A stretch of DNA of 64,000 bases, from assembly GCA_018373675.1 (NCBI GenBank), contig JAHAGQ010000006.1:37207-101206 (forward strand), given 5' to 3'. Positions 7,944 through 16,658 of this stretch are shown piece by piece. The notes beneath the pieces were generated by a model. It was not told the origin of the DNA, searched no databases, and worked only from the letters and a program-made list of their open reading frames with translations. The position numbers were made by a program, and so were the translations under genes. Source of the stretch: Collinsella sp. Its GTDB lineage: Bacteria; Actinomycetota; Coriobacteriia; Coriobacteriales; Coriobacteriaceae. Numbering within the stretch: the first letter of the stretch is position 1; the number at the start of each line of letters is the position of its first letter.

Positions 7944-9560
7944 TTACTGCTCCTTCTCAATTGCGTTTTCGACCTTGTCGCGCATCTCGGCGACCTTCAT
8001 GCCAAAGATGATCTGGATATTATTGCCGTTGCGGTTGATGCCGCTGTTGGGCACGTGGTTGATGAGGTCCTCATTGATGAGGTCCGGGTTCTTAACGTTC
8101 ACGCGGAGACGCGTAAAGCAGTTCTCGAGCTCCTCGATGTTGTCCTTGCCACCAAGACCTGCGACCAGGTCGGCAATACCTGCATCGACGCCCTCTGCGG
8201 GAGCCGCGGCAACAGCGCCCTGCTTCACCGCGACAGACGCGGCGGCCTCGCCCTCGGCAACGGACTCGGCAAGCTCGGACTCTTCCTCGCGACCAGGCGT
8301 GTGGAGGTTGAGCTTCTTGATAAGGAAGGTGAAGAGGAAGAAGTACAGAGCGGCGTTGACGACTCCAAGCACCAGCATAACCGGCCAGTTGGTCTTATCG
8401 ACACCGAGGACCAGGTTGGAAACCACGATGTTGATGATGCCGCCTGCAGTCGAAGCGGGCACGGAGAGGACCTTGAGCAGGACCAGGAAGATGCCGGAAA
8501 GAACCGAGTGAACGACAAAGAGCACGGGAGCGGCAAAGACAAAGAGGAAGTCCATGGGCTCGGTCACGCAGGAGAGCACGGCGGTGATGATCAGCGGGAT
8601 AATAACGGCCTTGGTCTTATCCTTGTTCCCCTTGTAAGCGGTGACGATAAAGGCGAGACCGATACCGATGTAGGGCCACAGGTTGTTGAAGGTGTAGCTG
8701 TTGAAATACGTACTATCGGAGAAGGGCTGACCCGTCATTGCCATCTCGGCAACACGGATGGGATAGGCGCCGGCAATAACCTGATCACCCAGCGTCAGGG
8801 TGCCACCCACATCGGAGAACTGGAACGGGGTGTAGATGAGGTGGTGCAGACCGGTGGGAACGAGCAGCTTGTTGAGCATGCCGTAGATAAACAGACCGAT
8901 GTTGCCCGACTCCTTAATGATGCCGGCAACGGAGGAGATGGCACCCTGAACCGGAGGCCAAACGATGCAGAAGCCAGCGCCCATGATCCAGGAAATGATG
9001 ATCATAATCAGGAACGGGAAGCGGACGCCCGAGAACATCGAAAGGGCAATGGGGAACTGCTTGTTCGAGTACTTGTTGAACACGGCACCGGTGATGCAAC
9101 CAAGGATGATGCCGCCGAACACGCCGGTATCGAGCACCTGAATGCCCATAACGGTGGCCTGGCCGGTTCCGGTAAGACCGAGCATGCCGCTCGCATCGGC
9201 AAGAGAGCCGGTGGCGTTGAGCACGATGTTGTTAGCCTGCAGGAACAGGAAGAACGACATCAGGGCAATCAGCGAAGCATGGCCCTTGTTCTTCTTTGCC
9301 ATGGCGCCGGCGATGCCCACGCAGAACAGAATCGAGAGGTTGTTGATGATAAACATCAGCGACTGATAGACAACGGCGCCCACAAGCTGGAACGGACCGG
9401 AGCCCAGTACGGGGACCAAAGCGCAGATGGTCTTGTTGGTCAGAATGATGCCCACGATGAGCAGGATGCCGGCAACCGAGAGATACATCATCGGCTGAAC
9501 GATCGACTTCGCGAACACCTCCAACGGCGCTTTGAAATTGAACTTCTTTTTTGCGGTCAT
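7944..9560 (-). CDS. malP: PTS alpha-glucoside (maltose-type) EIICB permease
   Basis: The 538-residue membrane protein imports and phosphorylates an alpha-glucoside. Residues about 10-420 are the EIIC membrane domain of the glucose superfamily, with about ten hydrophobic segments. Residues about 455-538 are EIIB, with the phosphorylated cysteine in NCFTRLRV. There is no EIIA domain; the separate EIIA-Glc encoded upstream in the same operon fits this need. The start at 9560 is chosen because AGGAAGGGGAG lies just upstream; the reading frame extends 9 codons further without a better site. The sugar is inferred from the adjoining 6-phospho-alpha-glucosidase. Confidence 0.92.
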   Translation of the reverse strand: MTAKKKFNFKAPLEVFAKSIVQPMMYLSVAGILLIVGIILTNKTICALVPVLGSGPFQLVGAVVYQSLMFIINNLSILFCVGIAGAMAKKNKGHASLIALMSFFLFLQANNIVLNATGSLADASGMLGLTGTGQATVMGIQVLDTGVFGGIILGCITGAVFNKYSNKQFPIALSMFSGVRFPFLIMIIISWIMGAGFCIVWPPVQGAISSVAGIIKESGNIGLFIYGMLNKLLVPTGLHHLIYTPFQFSDVGGTLTLGDQVIAGAYPIRVAEMAMTGQPFSDSTYFNSYTFNNLWPYIGIGLAFIVTAYKGNKDKTKAVIIPLIITAVLSCVTEPMDFLFVFAAPVLFVVHSVLSGIFLVLLKVLSVPASTAGGIINIVVSNLVLGVDKTNWPVMLVLGVVNAALYFFLFTFLIKKLNLHTPGREEESELAESVAEGEAAASVAVKQGAVAAAPAEGVDAGIADLVAGLGGKDNIEELENCFTRLRVNVKNPDLINEDLINHVPNSGINRNGNNIQIIFGMKVAEMRDKVENAIEKEQ

Positions 9561-9659
9561 AGCGGTACTCCCCTTCCTTTTCCGCAAATTAAGACAGATG
9601 TGCCCTGGACAAGACCGTGAGCCTTGCCTTATATCAATCGATGTGTGGGCACGTTATGC

Positions 9660-10526
9660 CTAGAGACCAGGTTCTCCAAGCAGGTTAACAATGTGATATG
9701 CGAGATAACTCTTCTCAGCATTGGTAACGACAACGTTATAGGTAGACGACAAGTGGGCGGCTATGGCGTCCGCGCACGAGAATGCGCACGGATACGCCGT
9801 TTCATCGATTCGGAACAGCGCGTCTCCGTTGATTTGCCCTGCCGTAGGATCGAGCGCTCGCTGTGCGAAAAACTGCAGGTGACGAACGAAACGTTCGTAA
9901 GGCAGCGAGGTGTCATCGAGGGTCGTAGCATAGCGCTTGGAAACAATCGCGAGCACGTCGCGAACAAGCTGGACCGAAACAATCAAACGATCGGAGCGTT
10001 GCGGCATGGTGGCGTTGACGATATGCAGCGTAATGAAACCCTGCTCTTCTTCGCTCATCTGAATGCCCATATACTCCTTGATAATCTGCAGCGCACGGCC
10101 CGCAAGTGCATACTCCTTGCGATAGAACTGCTGGATCTCGAGCAGCAACGGATTCTCACAGGAGACGCCCTTGCGCTCGCGCTCCAAAGCAAGGCTGATA
10201 TGGTCTGCGAGAGCAATGAGAATCTTGTCGTTGATATCAACATTGAGCTCTCGACGGAGCATCTGAACAATGTCCTCGGCAATCACGAGGTTGACGGTGG
10301 GGATGGACTCCAAAAGATGTGCCAAGCGGTCAATCGTACGCGAATCCTGAGAAGTTCCCTCCTGCAACGCGTAGGTCTTTTCGATCGACGCCTCGTCGAT
10401 GGCATCGCCGGCATGACGGCCAAAGCAGAGGCCTCGACCGATGACGATGAGCTCGGAGCCATCGTCCGAAGTGACCATTGCGACGTTGTTGTTAAAAACT
10501 CGCTTGATAACCACGGTACCCACCAC
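9660..10526 (-). CDS. licT: BglG/LicT-family transcriptional antiterminator
   Basis: This 284-288-residue RNA-binding regulator would prevent early termination of the PTS operon when its sugar is present. The N-terminal CAT domain has the expected start (VIKRVFNNN) and the G[R]GL-C-FG run. Two PRD domains follow, with candidate phosphorylated histidines in IDRLAHLLE and LADHIS of PRD1 and in RFVRHLQFF and YLAYHIVN of PRD2. The start is uncertain: GTG codons at 10526, 10523 and 10514 are all possible, and the last gives the usual MVIKRV beginning. It lies 6 bp after crr. I found no consensus RAT hairpin in the operon leader. Confidence 0.9.
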   Translation of the reverse strand: MVGTVVIKRVFNNNVAMVTSDDGSELIVIGRGLCFGRHAGDAIDEASIEKTYALQEGTSQDSRTIDRLAHLLESIPTVNLVIAEDIVQMLRRELNVDINDKILIALADHISLALERERKGVSCENPLLLEIQQFYRKEYALAGRALQIIKEYMGIQMSEEEQGFITLHIVNATMPQRSDRLIVSVQLVRDVLAIVSKRYATTLDDTSLPYERFVRHLQFFAQRALDPTAGQINGDALFRIDETAYPCAFSCADAIAAHLSSTYNVVVTNAEKSYLAYHIVNLLGEPGL

Positions 10527-10532
10527 AAGAAT

Positions 10533-11045
10533 TTACTCGGAAAGCCAGACGACAGGCTCTTTAACAGCAACAGGGCCGGAAGCATGCTCACGAAGAGTCG
10601 AGTTCTCCGAGCGCTCGCACACGATAACGAAGACCGTGGGATCGAAGCCGGCGGCGCGGACCACGTCGAAATCGACCTCGACGAGGGGCTGGCCCGCGTC
10701 AACGTGATCACCCTGGGCAACAAGCGCATGGAAGCCCTTGCCCTCAAGTTTAACAGTGTCGATTCCGATATGCAGCATCACCTGAGCAGAGCTGTCGTCG
10801 GACATGATGCCCAGCGCGTGCTCAGTCGGAAACAGCGCCGCGACGGTGCCGGAAACAGGGGCGCACACCGTTCCCTCTTGGGGAACCACGGCAACGCCAT
10901 CGCCCACTGCACGGCTGCTAAAAGCGGGGTCATTGGTATTTTCTAGATGAACAAGCTCGCCGGAAACGGGAGCGAGGATTTCGAACTCGGAAGCCGCAGT
11001 CGTCTGCTTATCCGAGCCACCCATTAGGCGAGAAAAGAAACCCAT
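10533..11045 (-). CDS. crr: PTS EIIA-Glc component
   Basis: The 170-residue cytoplasmic phosphocarrier takes phosphate from HPr and gives it to EIIB. The PTS_EIIA_1 fold is clear: APVSGELVHLE, a first conserved His in FPTEHALGI and the phosphorylated His in VMLHIGIDTV. ATG 11045 (MGFFSRL) follows AAGGGA; the ATG 18 bases upstream has no ribosome site. It is the first gene of the alpha-glucoside operon. Because MurP at 40034-41464 also lacks an EIIA domain, this protein may serve both transporters. Confidence 0.93.
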   Translation of the reverse strand: MGFFSRLMGGSDKQTTAASEFEILAPVSGELVHLENTNDPAFSSRAVGDGVAVVPQEGTVCAPVSGTVAALFPTEHALGIMSDDSSAQVMLHIGIDTVKLEGKGFHALVAQGDHVDAGQPLVEVDFDVVRAAGFDPTVFVIVCERSENSTLREHASGPVAVKEPVVWLSE

Positions 11046-11125
11046 GGTGACATGTCCCTTCATAAATATAGCCCAACCAAAATCAATCGAATGCGCCCAT
11101 TGAGACGCTCGCGATCAAAGACTTT

Positions 11126-11158
11126 GGTTAGGCCCACGTCCGAGGGGACTCGGTAACC
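11126..11158 (-). promoter_or_regulatory. Leader RNA hairpin upstream of crr (antitermination candidate)
   Basis: The transcript can fold GGTTA-CCGAG against CTCGG-TAACC, with a one-sided nine-base bulge near the base. BglG-family RAT sites also have bulged stems, but this sequence does not match the RAT consensus. It lies between the predicted promoter and crr, where a LicT target would be expected. Confidence 0.35.
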
Positions 11159-11182
11159 TTCCGCATTTCTTTTACGGGGGTT

Positions 11183-11210
11183 ATTGTAGACAAGCCCAAA
11201 GCCGGAACAA
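11183..11210 (-). promoter_or_regulatory. Predicted promoter of the PTS operon
   Basis: On the minus strand TTGTTC and TACAAT are 16 bases apart, about 140 bases upstream of crr. Two copies of AACGGTATTT (11226-11235 and 11247-11256), 21 bp apart, lie just upstream and may be an activator site. Confidence 0.5.
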
Positions 11211-11320
11211 TCATTATGACCGGCGAACGGTATTTTTTCTCCGATAAACGGTATTTATGCGGTACTTAGGGACGTTCCTTTTCTGCCGGCACCCGGGGAC
11301 ACTCCTTGCTCTGGTGCATT

Positions 11321-11367
11321 GGGGACAGGTTTGTTTGCACCAGGTCGGTGCAGATTAACCTGGCCCC
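11321..11367. repeat. Intergenic hairpin repeat, GGGGACAGG family (copy 1)
   Basis: GGGGACAGG-TTTGTTTGCACC at 11321-11341 is complementary, with several mismatches, to 11347-11367. The same sequence family occurs near 22056-22135, 57097-57163 and 63785-63805. A separate GGGACGTTCC...GGGGACACTCC stretch lies at 11270-11308. The segment 11257-11388 holds no gene. Confidence 0.75.
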
Positions 11368-11388
11368 ATTGCGCCAATTTCGTATGCG

Positions 11389-12150
11389 CTAGATGAAGAG
11401 CTCGCATTCCTTCCGCACGACGCAAACCTTGCTCAGCATCTGGGAAACAGCGGATAGTTTGCTGGAATCAAGCTTGCGAGCACCTCGCGGACATACGGCG
11501 ATGCAGCGCATGCAGGAGATGCACGCCTCGCCAGCTGCTCGTTTGGGGTCACCCTTGTCGATAGCACAAACGGGGCACGCCGCGGCGCATGCACCGCAGG
11601 AGACGCAATCCTCTGTTGCCTCGGGCGCCATGCGGTGACCTCCAGCTTGTTTATAAGGACGATTGCCGGGGATAGAGGGCTCGGACGCATCCTCAGCCAA
11701 CAGCTTTTGCTGAATTTGCTGAGCAAACTCAGCAAGCTGCGCCGCATCCTGCGCATCCGGACGACCGGCAGCAAACTGTCGCGCAATGGAATGTTCTGCA
11801 ATGGCCGCAACTGCCGCGATCACCCGGAATCCCGCATGCTTCGCAACGTCCTCCAGCTCTACGAGCGTGTCCTCAAACGCGCGGTTTCCGTAGACGCACA
11901 CCAGAACGGCCCGCGCTCCGTTGCCGTGAACCATGCCCAACCGGTCAGCCACCACAGCCGGGATTCTACCGGCATACGCCGGCACAGAGATTACGGCCAC
12001 GTCGTCCTCAGTCATCGAGACAGCGCTGAAATCTAGCCCGCTATCGGTCAGATCGACGGTAACGGTATTCTTGCCCAGTGCCCCGGCCACAAGGCCAGAC
12101 ACCTTCCGCGTTCCACCCGTCGGACTAAACACAATTTCGAATACGCTCAT
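11389..12150 (-). CDS. Flavodoxin-like / 2[4Fe-4S] ferredoxin protein (EFR1 type)
   Basis: The 253-residue cytoplasmic electron carrier starts with a flavodoxin fold whose FMN-phosphate loop is SPTGGTRK and ends with a ferredoxin domain. The two cluster motifs are CVSCGACAAACPVC and CISCMRCIAVCP, at about residues 185-230. Such fusions are common in anaerobes and are thought to carry low-potential electrons; the partner here is unknown. ATG 12150 is preferred because GGGAGGG lies 5 bases upstream; a start 9 codons earlier has no ribosome site. It stands alone between repeat-rich gaps. Confidence 0.85.
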   Translation of the reverse strand: MSVFEIVFSPTGGTRKVSGLVAGALGKNTVTVDLTDSGLDFSAVSMTEDDVAVISVPAYAGRIPAVVADRLGMVHGNGARAVLVCVYGNRAFEDTLVELEDVAKHAGFRVIAAVAAIAEHSIARQFAAGRPDAQDAAQLAEFAQQIQQKLLAEDASEPSIPGNRPYKQAGGHRMAPEATEDCVSCGACAAACPVCAIDKGDPKRAAGEACISCMRCIAVCPRGARKLDSSKLSAVSQMLSKVCVVRKECELFI

Positions 12151-12285
12151 CGAGACACCCTCCCCTACGCCTGGCAACGCGTCAAGCCGCTTTCACATCC
12201 AGCCAGAGTATACGGCACGTGGGGTCCCCGTTTTAATGCACCAAGCACCCCAATGCACCCACCCTACGCTGTCTGCCTCTTCGTT

Positions 12286-12322
12286 TTGTATAAATTACGG
12301 TACAAATTGTATATATTTACGG
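12286..12322. promoter_or_regulatory. AT-rich tandem direct repeat, 21-bp period
   Basis: TTGTATAAATTACGG (12286-12300) and TTGTATATATTTACGG (12307-12322) are spaced 21 bp apart, two DNA turns. They stand out from the GC-rich surroundings and lie about 135 bases upstream of the flavodoxin-ferredoxin gene. They may be a promoter with a regulator site. Confidence 0.3.
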
Positions 12323-12360
12323 GATACCGCTGTGTTCTCCTGAGGTACCCCATCCTAGCC

Positions 12361-12595
12361 CGTGCAAAAAACGGAGTATTCTGCAACGTAACCACGCCAG
12401 CACCGCCGCGGGTGGGCAAAACTGTAGGGCGCCGTATCATTCTAAGTCCCGACATGGCGAGAATGACGCGCCCCTGCTCCGGAAAACGGCGAAATCTGAC
12501 TCAGAACGCTCGCCAGGGATATCCGAAGGCCACCGTTGGCGACGTCGGATCATATGCAGACAACTCGAACTGCAGAATACTCCAAAAAATGCACG
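12361..12595. repeat. 235-bp element bounded by 25-bp inverted repeats
   Basis: The ends CGTGCA-N6-GGAGTATTCTGCA (12361-12385) and its inverse (12571-12595) match at 19 of 25 positions; the mismatches are confined to a central A-run against T-run. No convincing gene lies inside. It could be a MITE-like element or a pair of divergent binding sites. It accounts for much of the 12151-12767 gap. Confidence 0.55.
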
Positions 12596-12704
12596 GCGCA
12601 CCCCATGGGGCCCATTGCTGCATGGCAGAAAATAGGTCCTCAGCATCCCCCAGATGCATTCCCGAGAAAATCACGTTTGAATTAGCGATGGACACGGCAA
12701 ACAA

Positions 12705-12735
12705 AAGGGCCCGAGCGTTGTTTGCTCGGGCCCTT
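12705..12735 (-). terminator. Terminator of the DEAD-box helicase gene
   Basis: A perfect 12-bp stem (AAGGGCCCGAGC) with a 7-base loop is followed on the minus strand by TTTTGTTT, 33 bases past the helicase stop. Confidence 0.88.
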
Positions 12736-12767
12736 AGCTTGTCTCACGCTAGCGTGCGATGTGTATG

Positions 12768-15017
12768 TTACTTGCGCTTGCCGCCGCCGTCACCGGGACG
12801 ACGGGAGCTGCCGCCGCGCTTGCCGCCACGGCCGTTGCCATAGCTGCCACGGTTATCGCGACCGCCGGCACGACCGCCACGGGAGCCGGCCTGGTTGCCG
12901 CCGCGACCACCACGGTAGCCGCCGCGACGCTCCTCGCGGGTATCGTCGTAGTTGCGCCAATCATCGCGGCGATCGCGGCTGGCACGCGGATCGCGACGAT
13001 CACGCGACTCGTTAGAACGACCAGCGCCGCTGCGGCTGCCGTTACCGCGAGCACCCTCGCGACGCTCGCCGCCACGACTGCCGCGCTCTTCAAAGCGCTT
13101 GCTGCCACGGGACTCACCGCTGCGGGTGCCACGCTCGCCGCGACCCTCGCCGCCGCGACGCTCGTCACGGCCACCGCGCTCGTCATTGCGACCGGAACGA
13201 CGACGATCGCCCGAACCACGCTTGCCGCCACGCGAGCCACGGCCCTCATCCTCGCGCTCAACACGGCGACGACCGCCGCGGTCCTCGTCCTCGCGGCGAC
13301 GGCGATGCGCCTCGCCCTGGAACTGCTTGGCACGGCGCTCGGCACGGTTGCCGCGCGGGGCCTGCTCAACGACACCAGCACCGCCGCGCTCCTCGGCAGC
13401 CACCTCGCGGGCCACACTCTCCACGGCCTCATCCACGCGAGCCTGAACGCCCTCGCGCACGCGGGTCTTGCCGCCACGCTTGGGACGACTCGGACGCTCG
13501 CCGTCGCCGCGACGCTCGTCGCGACCGCGGTTGGAACGACCGGCCACATCGCCGTAGTCATCGCCGTTGCGCTTGCCGTCGCGACGTGCCTGCTCAAGCT
13601 TCTTCTTGCTCTTGGACTTGCCGCGCTTGGTCTTCTTCTTCACCTTAAAGGCCGCAGGGTCGCGCTCGGGATCAACCGCAGGCGGATTGGGGCCCACATG
13701 CAGGTCGCCGGCCTCATAGATGTCGGCGGTCTTGTCCATGAGCTTCTCGATCTCGTAGAACTCGTCCACGTCCTGCTCGGTCACAAACGTGATGGCCCAG
13801 CCCAGCTCACCGGCACGGCCCGTACGGCCAATACGGTGGATGTAGTCGGTCGGCTCGGCCGGCACGTCAAAGTTCACGACGTAGCGCACGTCACTAATGT
13901 CGATGCCGCGGGCAAGCACGTCGGTTGCCACCAGCACGTCGACGGTACCGTCGCGGAAGGCCGAAAGCGCGCGCTCGCGCTGGGCCTGGCTGCGGTTGCC
14001 GTGGATCGCGGCGGCCTTGATGCCCTTGCGCTCCAGACGACGGCAGCAGCTGTCGGCACGGTGCTTGGTGCGCATAAAGACGATAGTACGCTCCGGGCCC
14101 TCTTTCTTGAGAAACTCGGGCAACAGGTTGTTCTTGGCCTCGATGGACACCGGGAACACAAACTGGTCAACGGTGTCGGCGGTCGACGTGGCCGGCGCGA
14201 TCTCCACGCGGGCCGGGTCGCTCACCAGGTCGGTGATCTCGCCCACGGCCTCCTCGTCGAGGGTCGCCGAGAACAGCAGCGTCTGACGCTCTGCCGGGGT
14301 CTCGCGCACAATGCGGCGGACGGCGGGTAAAAAGCCCATGTCAAGCATGCGGTCAGCCTCGTCGAGCACCAGCACCTTGACCTCGTCCAGGTGGCAGGCA
14401 CCCTGCTCGATCAGATCGACCAGACGGCCCGGCGTGGCGACCAGAATGTCGCAGCCGTACTTGAGTTCCGCGGTTTGCGGCTTGTAGCTCACGCCGCCCA
14501 CGACGGTCACGGCAACATGACCGGTGACGTCGGCGATTTTGCTTGCGACCTCGTCGATTTGCTGGGCAAGCTCGCGCGTAGGGGTGATGACGAGCATCAC
14601 GGGGCCGCGGCCGTTGCCCTCGGGCTTTTTAGCACCGCGATGGCGGTTGCGGCCGCCGCGCTCGCGCACGGGCTTGGGAGGAGCGATGTGTTCCAGATTG
14701 TTCATGGTCGGCAGCAAAAAGGCGGCCGTCTTGCCGGTGCCGGTCTGAGCGGCGGCAAGCAAGTCGCGGCCCTCGAGCACCACGGGGATCGAACCGGCCT
14801 GCACGGGCGTCGGCGCCGTGTAGCCCAGGTTCTCGATAGCACGGAGCATCTCGTCCGAAAGTCCCAGCTCGTCAAAGGCGGGCAGGCTCTCGGTGGCGGA
14901 CTCGACGGCCTGGGCAGCATTGGCCTCATCGGCGGCATCGAAGGCAGCCTGGGTCATGGCCTCGCGGGCCTCGTCCAGAATCTCGGCGTCCGTAACGTCG
15001 GATACAGAATTACGCAT
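12768..15017 (-). CDS. DEAD-box RNA helicase with long Arg/Gly-rich tail
   Basis: The 749-residue protein unwinds RNA using ATP, probably in ribosome assembly or mRNA turnover. The core at about residues 50-430 has a Q-motif region (GYTAPTPVQ), motif I AAQTGTGKT, motif Ia PTRELAQQ, TPGRLVDL, DEAD, SAT, ARGIDI and HRIGRTGRAG. A linker in the core holds an extra Arg/Gly insert (ERGGRNRHRGAKK). The last 300 or so residues are low-complexity and rich in Arg, Gly, Asp, Glu and Ser, typical of CsdA/RhlE-like RNA-binding tails but unusually long. The start at 15017 follows AAGGA. The codon bias of the tail produces long meaningless reading frames on the other strand. Confidence 0.93.
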   Translation of the reverse strand: MRNSVSDVTDAEILDEAREAMTQAAFDAADEANAAQAVESATESLPAFDELGLSDEMLRAIENLGYTAPTPVQAGSIPVVLEGRDLLAAAQTGTGKTAAFLLPTMNNLEHIAPPKPVRERGGRNRHRGAKKPEGNGRGPVMLVITPTRELAQQIDEVASKIADVTGHVAVTVVGGVSYKPQTAELKYGCDILVATPGRLVDLIEQGACHLDEVKVLVLDEADRMLDMGFLPAVRRIVRETPAERQTLLFSATLDEEAVGEITDLVSDPARVEIAPATSTADTVDQFVFPVSIEAKNNLLPEFLKKEGPERTIVFMRTKHRADSCCRRLERKGIKAAAIHGNRSQAQRERALSAFRDGTVDVLVATDVLARGIDISDVRYVVNFDVPAEPTDYIHRIGRTGRAGELGWAITFVTEQDVDEFYEIEKLMDKTADIYEAGDLHVGPNPPAVDPERDPAAFKVKKKTKRGKSKSKKKLEQARRDGKRNGDDYGDVAGRSNRGRDERRGDGERPSRPKRGGKTRVREGVQARVDEAVESVAREVAAEERGGAGVVEQAPRGNRAERRAKQFQGEAHRRRREDEDRGGRRRVEREDEGRGSRGGKRGSGDRRRSGRNDERGGRDERRGGEGRGERGTRSGESRGSKRFEERGSRGGERREGARGNGSRSGAGRSNESRDRRDPRASRDRRDDWRNYDDTREERRGGYRGGRGGNQAGSRGGRAGGRDNRGSYGNGRGGKRGGSSRRPGDGGGKRK

Positions 15018-15524
15018 ATGTTGTTGTTCCTTATCTGCACGCGCAATGGGCACGGCATGCGGCCGCGCGGGCGTGCTTGGTAGTGCGCTAATACATACAA
15101 AAACGGGTGCGCACAGAGAGGACGTTGCTCAGCACGCTGGCGATCGCTTTGGCAGCCCTATCACGCGCCGTCCAGACGCAGCAGCTCTAAGCGATGGAGC
15201 AGATTCGCCGCCGGTTAGTATACCCGTACTCCGTATGCCCCCACGTAAACCACAGATGACGAGGCGGACGGGGCGGGCCTGGCTGATTGTCTCAATCTGT
15301 AACAGTTAACGAGTAAAATCGGTCCTAATTGTTATAGATCAAGACAGAGGGGGATTTCCGTCCAGTCCAAACCAAATCTCTCGGTCTTCCTGCAATTTCG
15401 AACATGTGGCCTATAATGTTGCTTTGGTTACGCTATATATTGCGCAGCCATTTAATACGTCGCCCACCGGGGGCCATTAATTCCTATCGCCATATTGGCT
15501 AGGAAGCAATCAAAGGAGGTATCC
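15018..15524. other. Intergenic region between divergent helicase and FHA genes
   Basis: This gap of about 500 bases must hold the promoters of both the helicase and the FHA gene. Its clearest feature is one degenerate unit of the 57-bp repeat family at 15289-15345. An AT-rich stretch at about 15410-15445 (TATAATGTT, TATATATTG) is a plausible promoter for the rightward FHA-kinase pair. I see no small gene with a ribosome site. Confidence 0.5.
15289..15345. repeat. 57-bp palindromic repeat, family A (copy 1)
   Basis: Left arm GTCTCAATCTGTAACA, 25 bases, then a right arm TGTTATAGATCAAGAC. The right arm has two changes from the family consensus. Size and layout (16-25-16) are identical to the other copies. 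Confidence 0.85.
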
Positions 15525-16487
15525 GTGGCAGCAGAGACGCCTTGCTCGGTCCTCTATAACGATATTCGCTCGTTCGGCGGTCTTAAACATCTCGAGATCG
15601 CCCGAATGCTCATCAATGGAAACTCTTATCTCGGCAGTACCCTGCTCGAGAAATGCTCTTCCAACCGCTCGTATCTCACCCGTTACATCGTCCATCGCAA
15701 GCCTGACCAGTGCGCGCCCTCCATCTACAGCGACTTTACCGTCACCACGCTCAACCTTTCCTCGGCAATCTGCAGCAAGCTCGGCGGCGGCGAGTCCGCC
15801 TATCGGGCAATCGCCGAGCACTATCGCGGTCCGGCCGCCAACGAAATGATGTCGGCTCTCGCCAGCTACAAACTGGACAGCCGCCTATATGCAAATGCCC
15901 TCAATCGCATCGACAACTTTGACGGCAATGCCGTGCGCGAGAAAAGCACGCTTTACCTTATGCTCTTTGTGGCAACGGGGGCGCTCGCCGACCCCGTTCA
16001 GGGCGTGGCCACCGTCGAGCGCTTTTGCGACAGCAAGACGGGCGGGCACTTTGGCACCACCGAAACTACCGTCGGACGTGGCTTTATGAGCAGTCTGGAG
16101 CAGCCGCGCACCGTCGCCCCCAACCTCGGTCTGCTCAGAACCCATGCCGACAACTGCGCCGACATGCAAATCCATCCCCTCACACGCGATCCGCGCGGCA
16201 CCGTGATTGGTTCTTTGCCCAAAACCTCGCCCAGCATCACCGATGTGGGCGCCGACGCATCGCGCGAGCATCTTCGCATTTGGCTTGAGGGTGAGCACTG
16301 GTACGCCCAGGGCCTTGGATCGACCAACGGCACGGTACTCGAATCGGGTGCAGGCGACGGCGATATTGTGATTGAGCCGCCGCGCGACCAACGCGAGCCC
16401 GGCAAGATCTATCCCCCCGTGGAAATCGAAAACAGCGACAGGCTCCATCTGGGTCTCTACACGACATTCCTTGTCATTGTGGACTAG
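15525..16487 (+). CDS. FHA-domain protein
   Basis: This 320-residue protein carries a C-terminal forkhead-associated domain (about residues 215-320) with SREHLRIW and GSTNGT, the residues that bind phosphothreonine peptides. The first 200 residues match no family I recognise. There is no signal peptide or membrane segment, so it is probably cytoplasmic. It starts with GTG 5 bases after AAAGGAGGT, an almost perfect ribosome site; an in-frame TTG 30 bases upstream is not needed. A kinase-like gene follows 171 bases later on the same strand, so this protein may read that kinase's phosphorylation. Both genes are flanked by family A palindromes. Confidence 0.85.
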   Translation: MAAETPCSVLYNDIRSFGGLKHLEIARMLINGNSYLGSTLLEKCSSNRSYLTRYIVHRKPDQCAPSIYSDFTVTTLNLSSAICSKLGGGESAYRAIAEHYRGPAANEMMSALASYKLDSRLYANALNRIDNFDGNAVREKSTLYLMLFVATGALADPVQGVATVERFCDSKTGGHFGTTETTVGRGFMSSLEQPRTVAPNLGLLRTHADNCADMQIHPLTRDPRGTVIGSLPKTSPSITDVGADASREHLRIWLEGEHWYAQGLGSTNGTVLESGAGDGDIVIEPPRDQREPGKIYPPVEIENSDRLHLGLYTTFLVIVD

Positions 16488-16658
16488 AGCGGACGGCGAT
16501 CGAAAGACGGTCGCCGTCCGTCTTTCGTCTTCTACCTTCTGCGTCGTAAACGACAATACTCAGCGGTATACGTGGACAGTGCGGCTATCATGGTACTTTA
16601 CCGATATCCGCACTGCTCACGTATACGCGCGGCAACCCATGCCAGACAAAGGAACGCC

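Noticed and set aside
6534..9620. 1028-codon open frame on the plus strand
   Set aside because: It is antisense to malP and glvA, both clear family members; the frame stays open because of codon bias and has no protein family resemblance.
9561..9659. RAT antiterminator site between licT and malP
   Set aside because: A GTGCCC...GGGCAC pair is present, but the arms are short and far apart and the RAT consensus is absent.
12759..14330. 523-codon Ala/Thr-rich open frame on the plus strand
   Set aside because: It mirrors the Arg/Gly-rich tail of the helicase. Low complexity and lack of a ribosome site argue against a gene.
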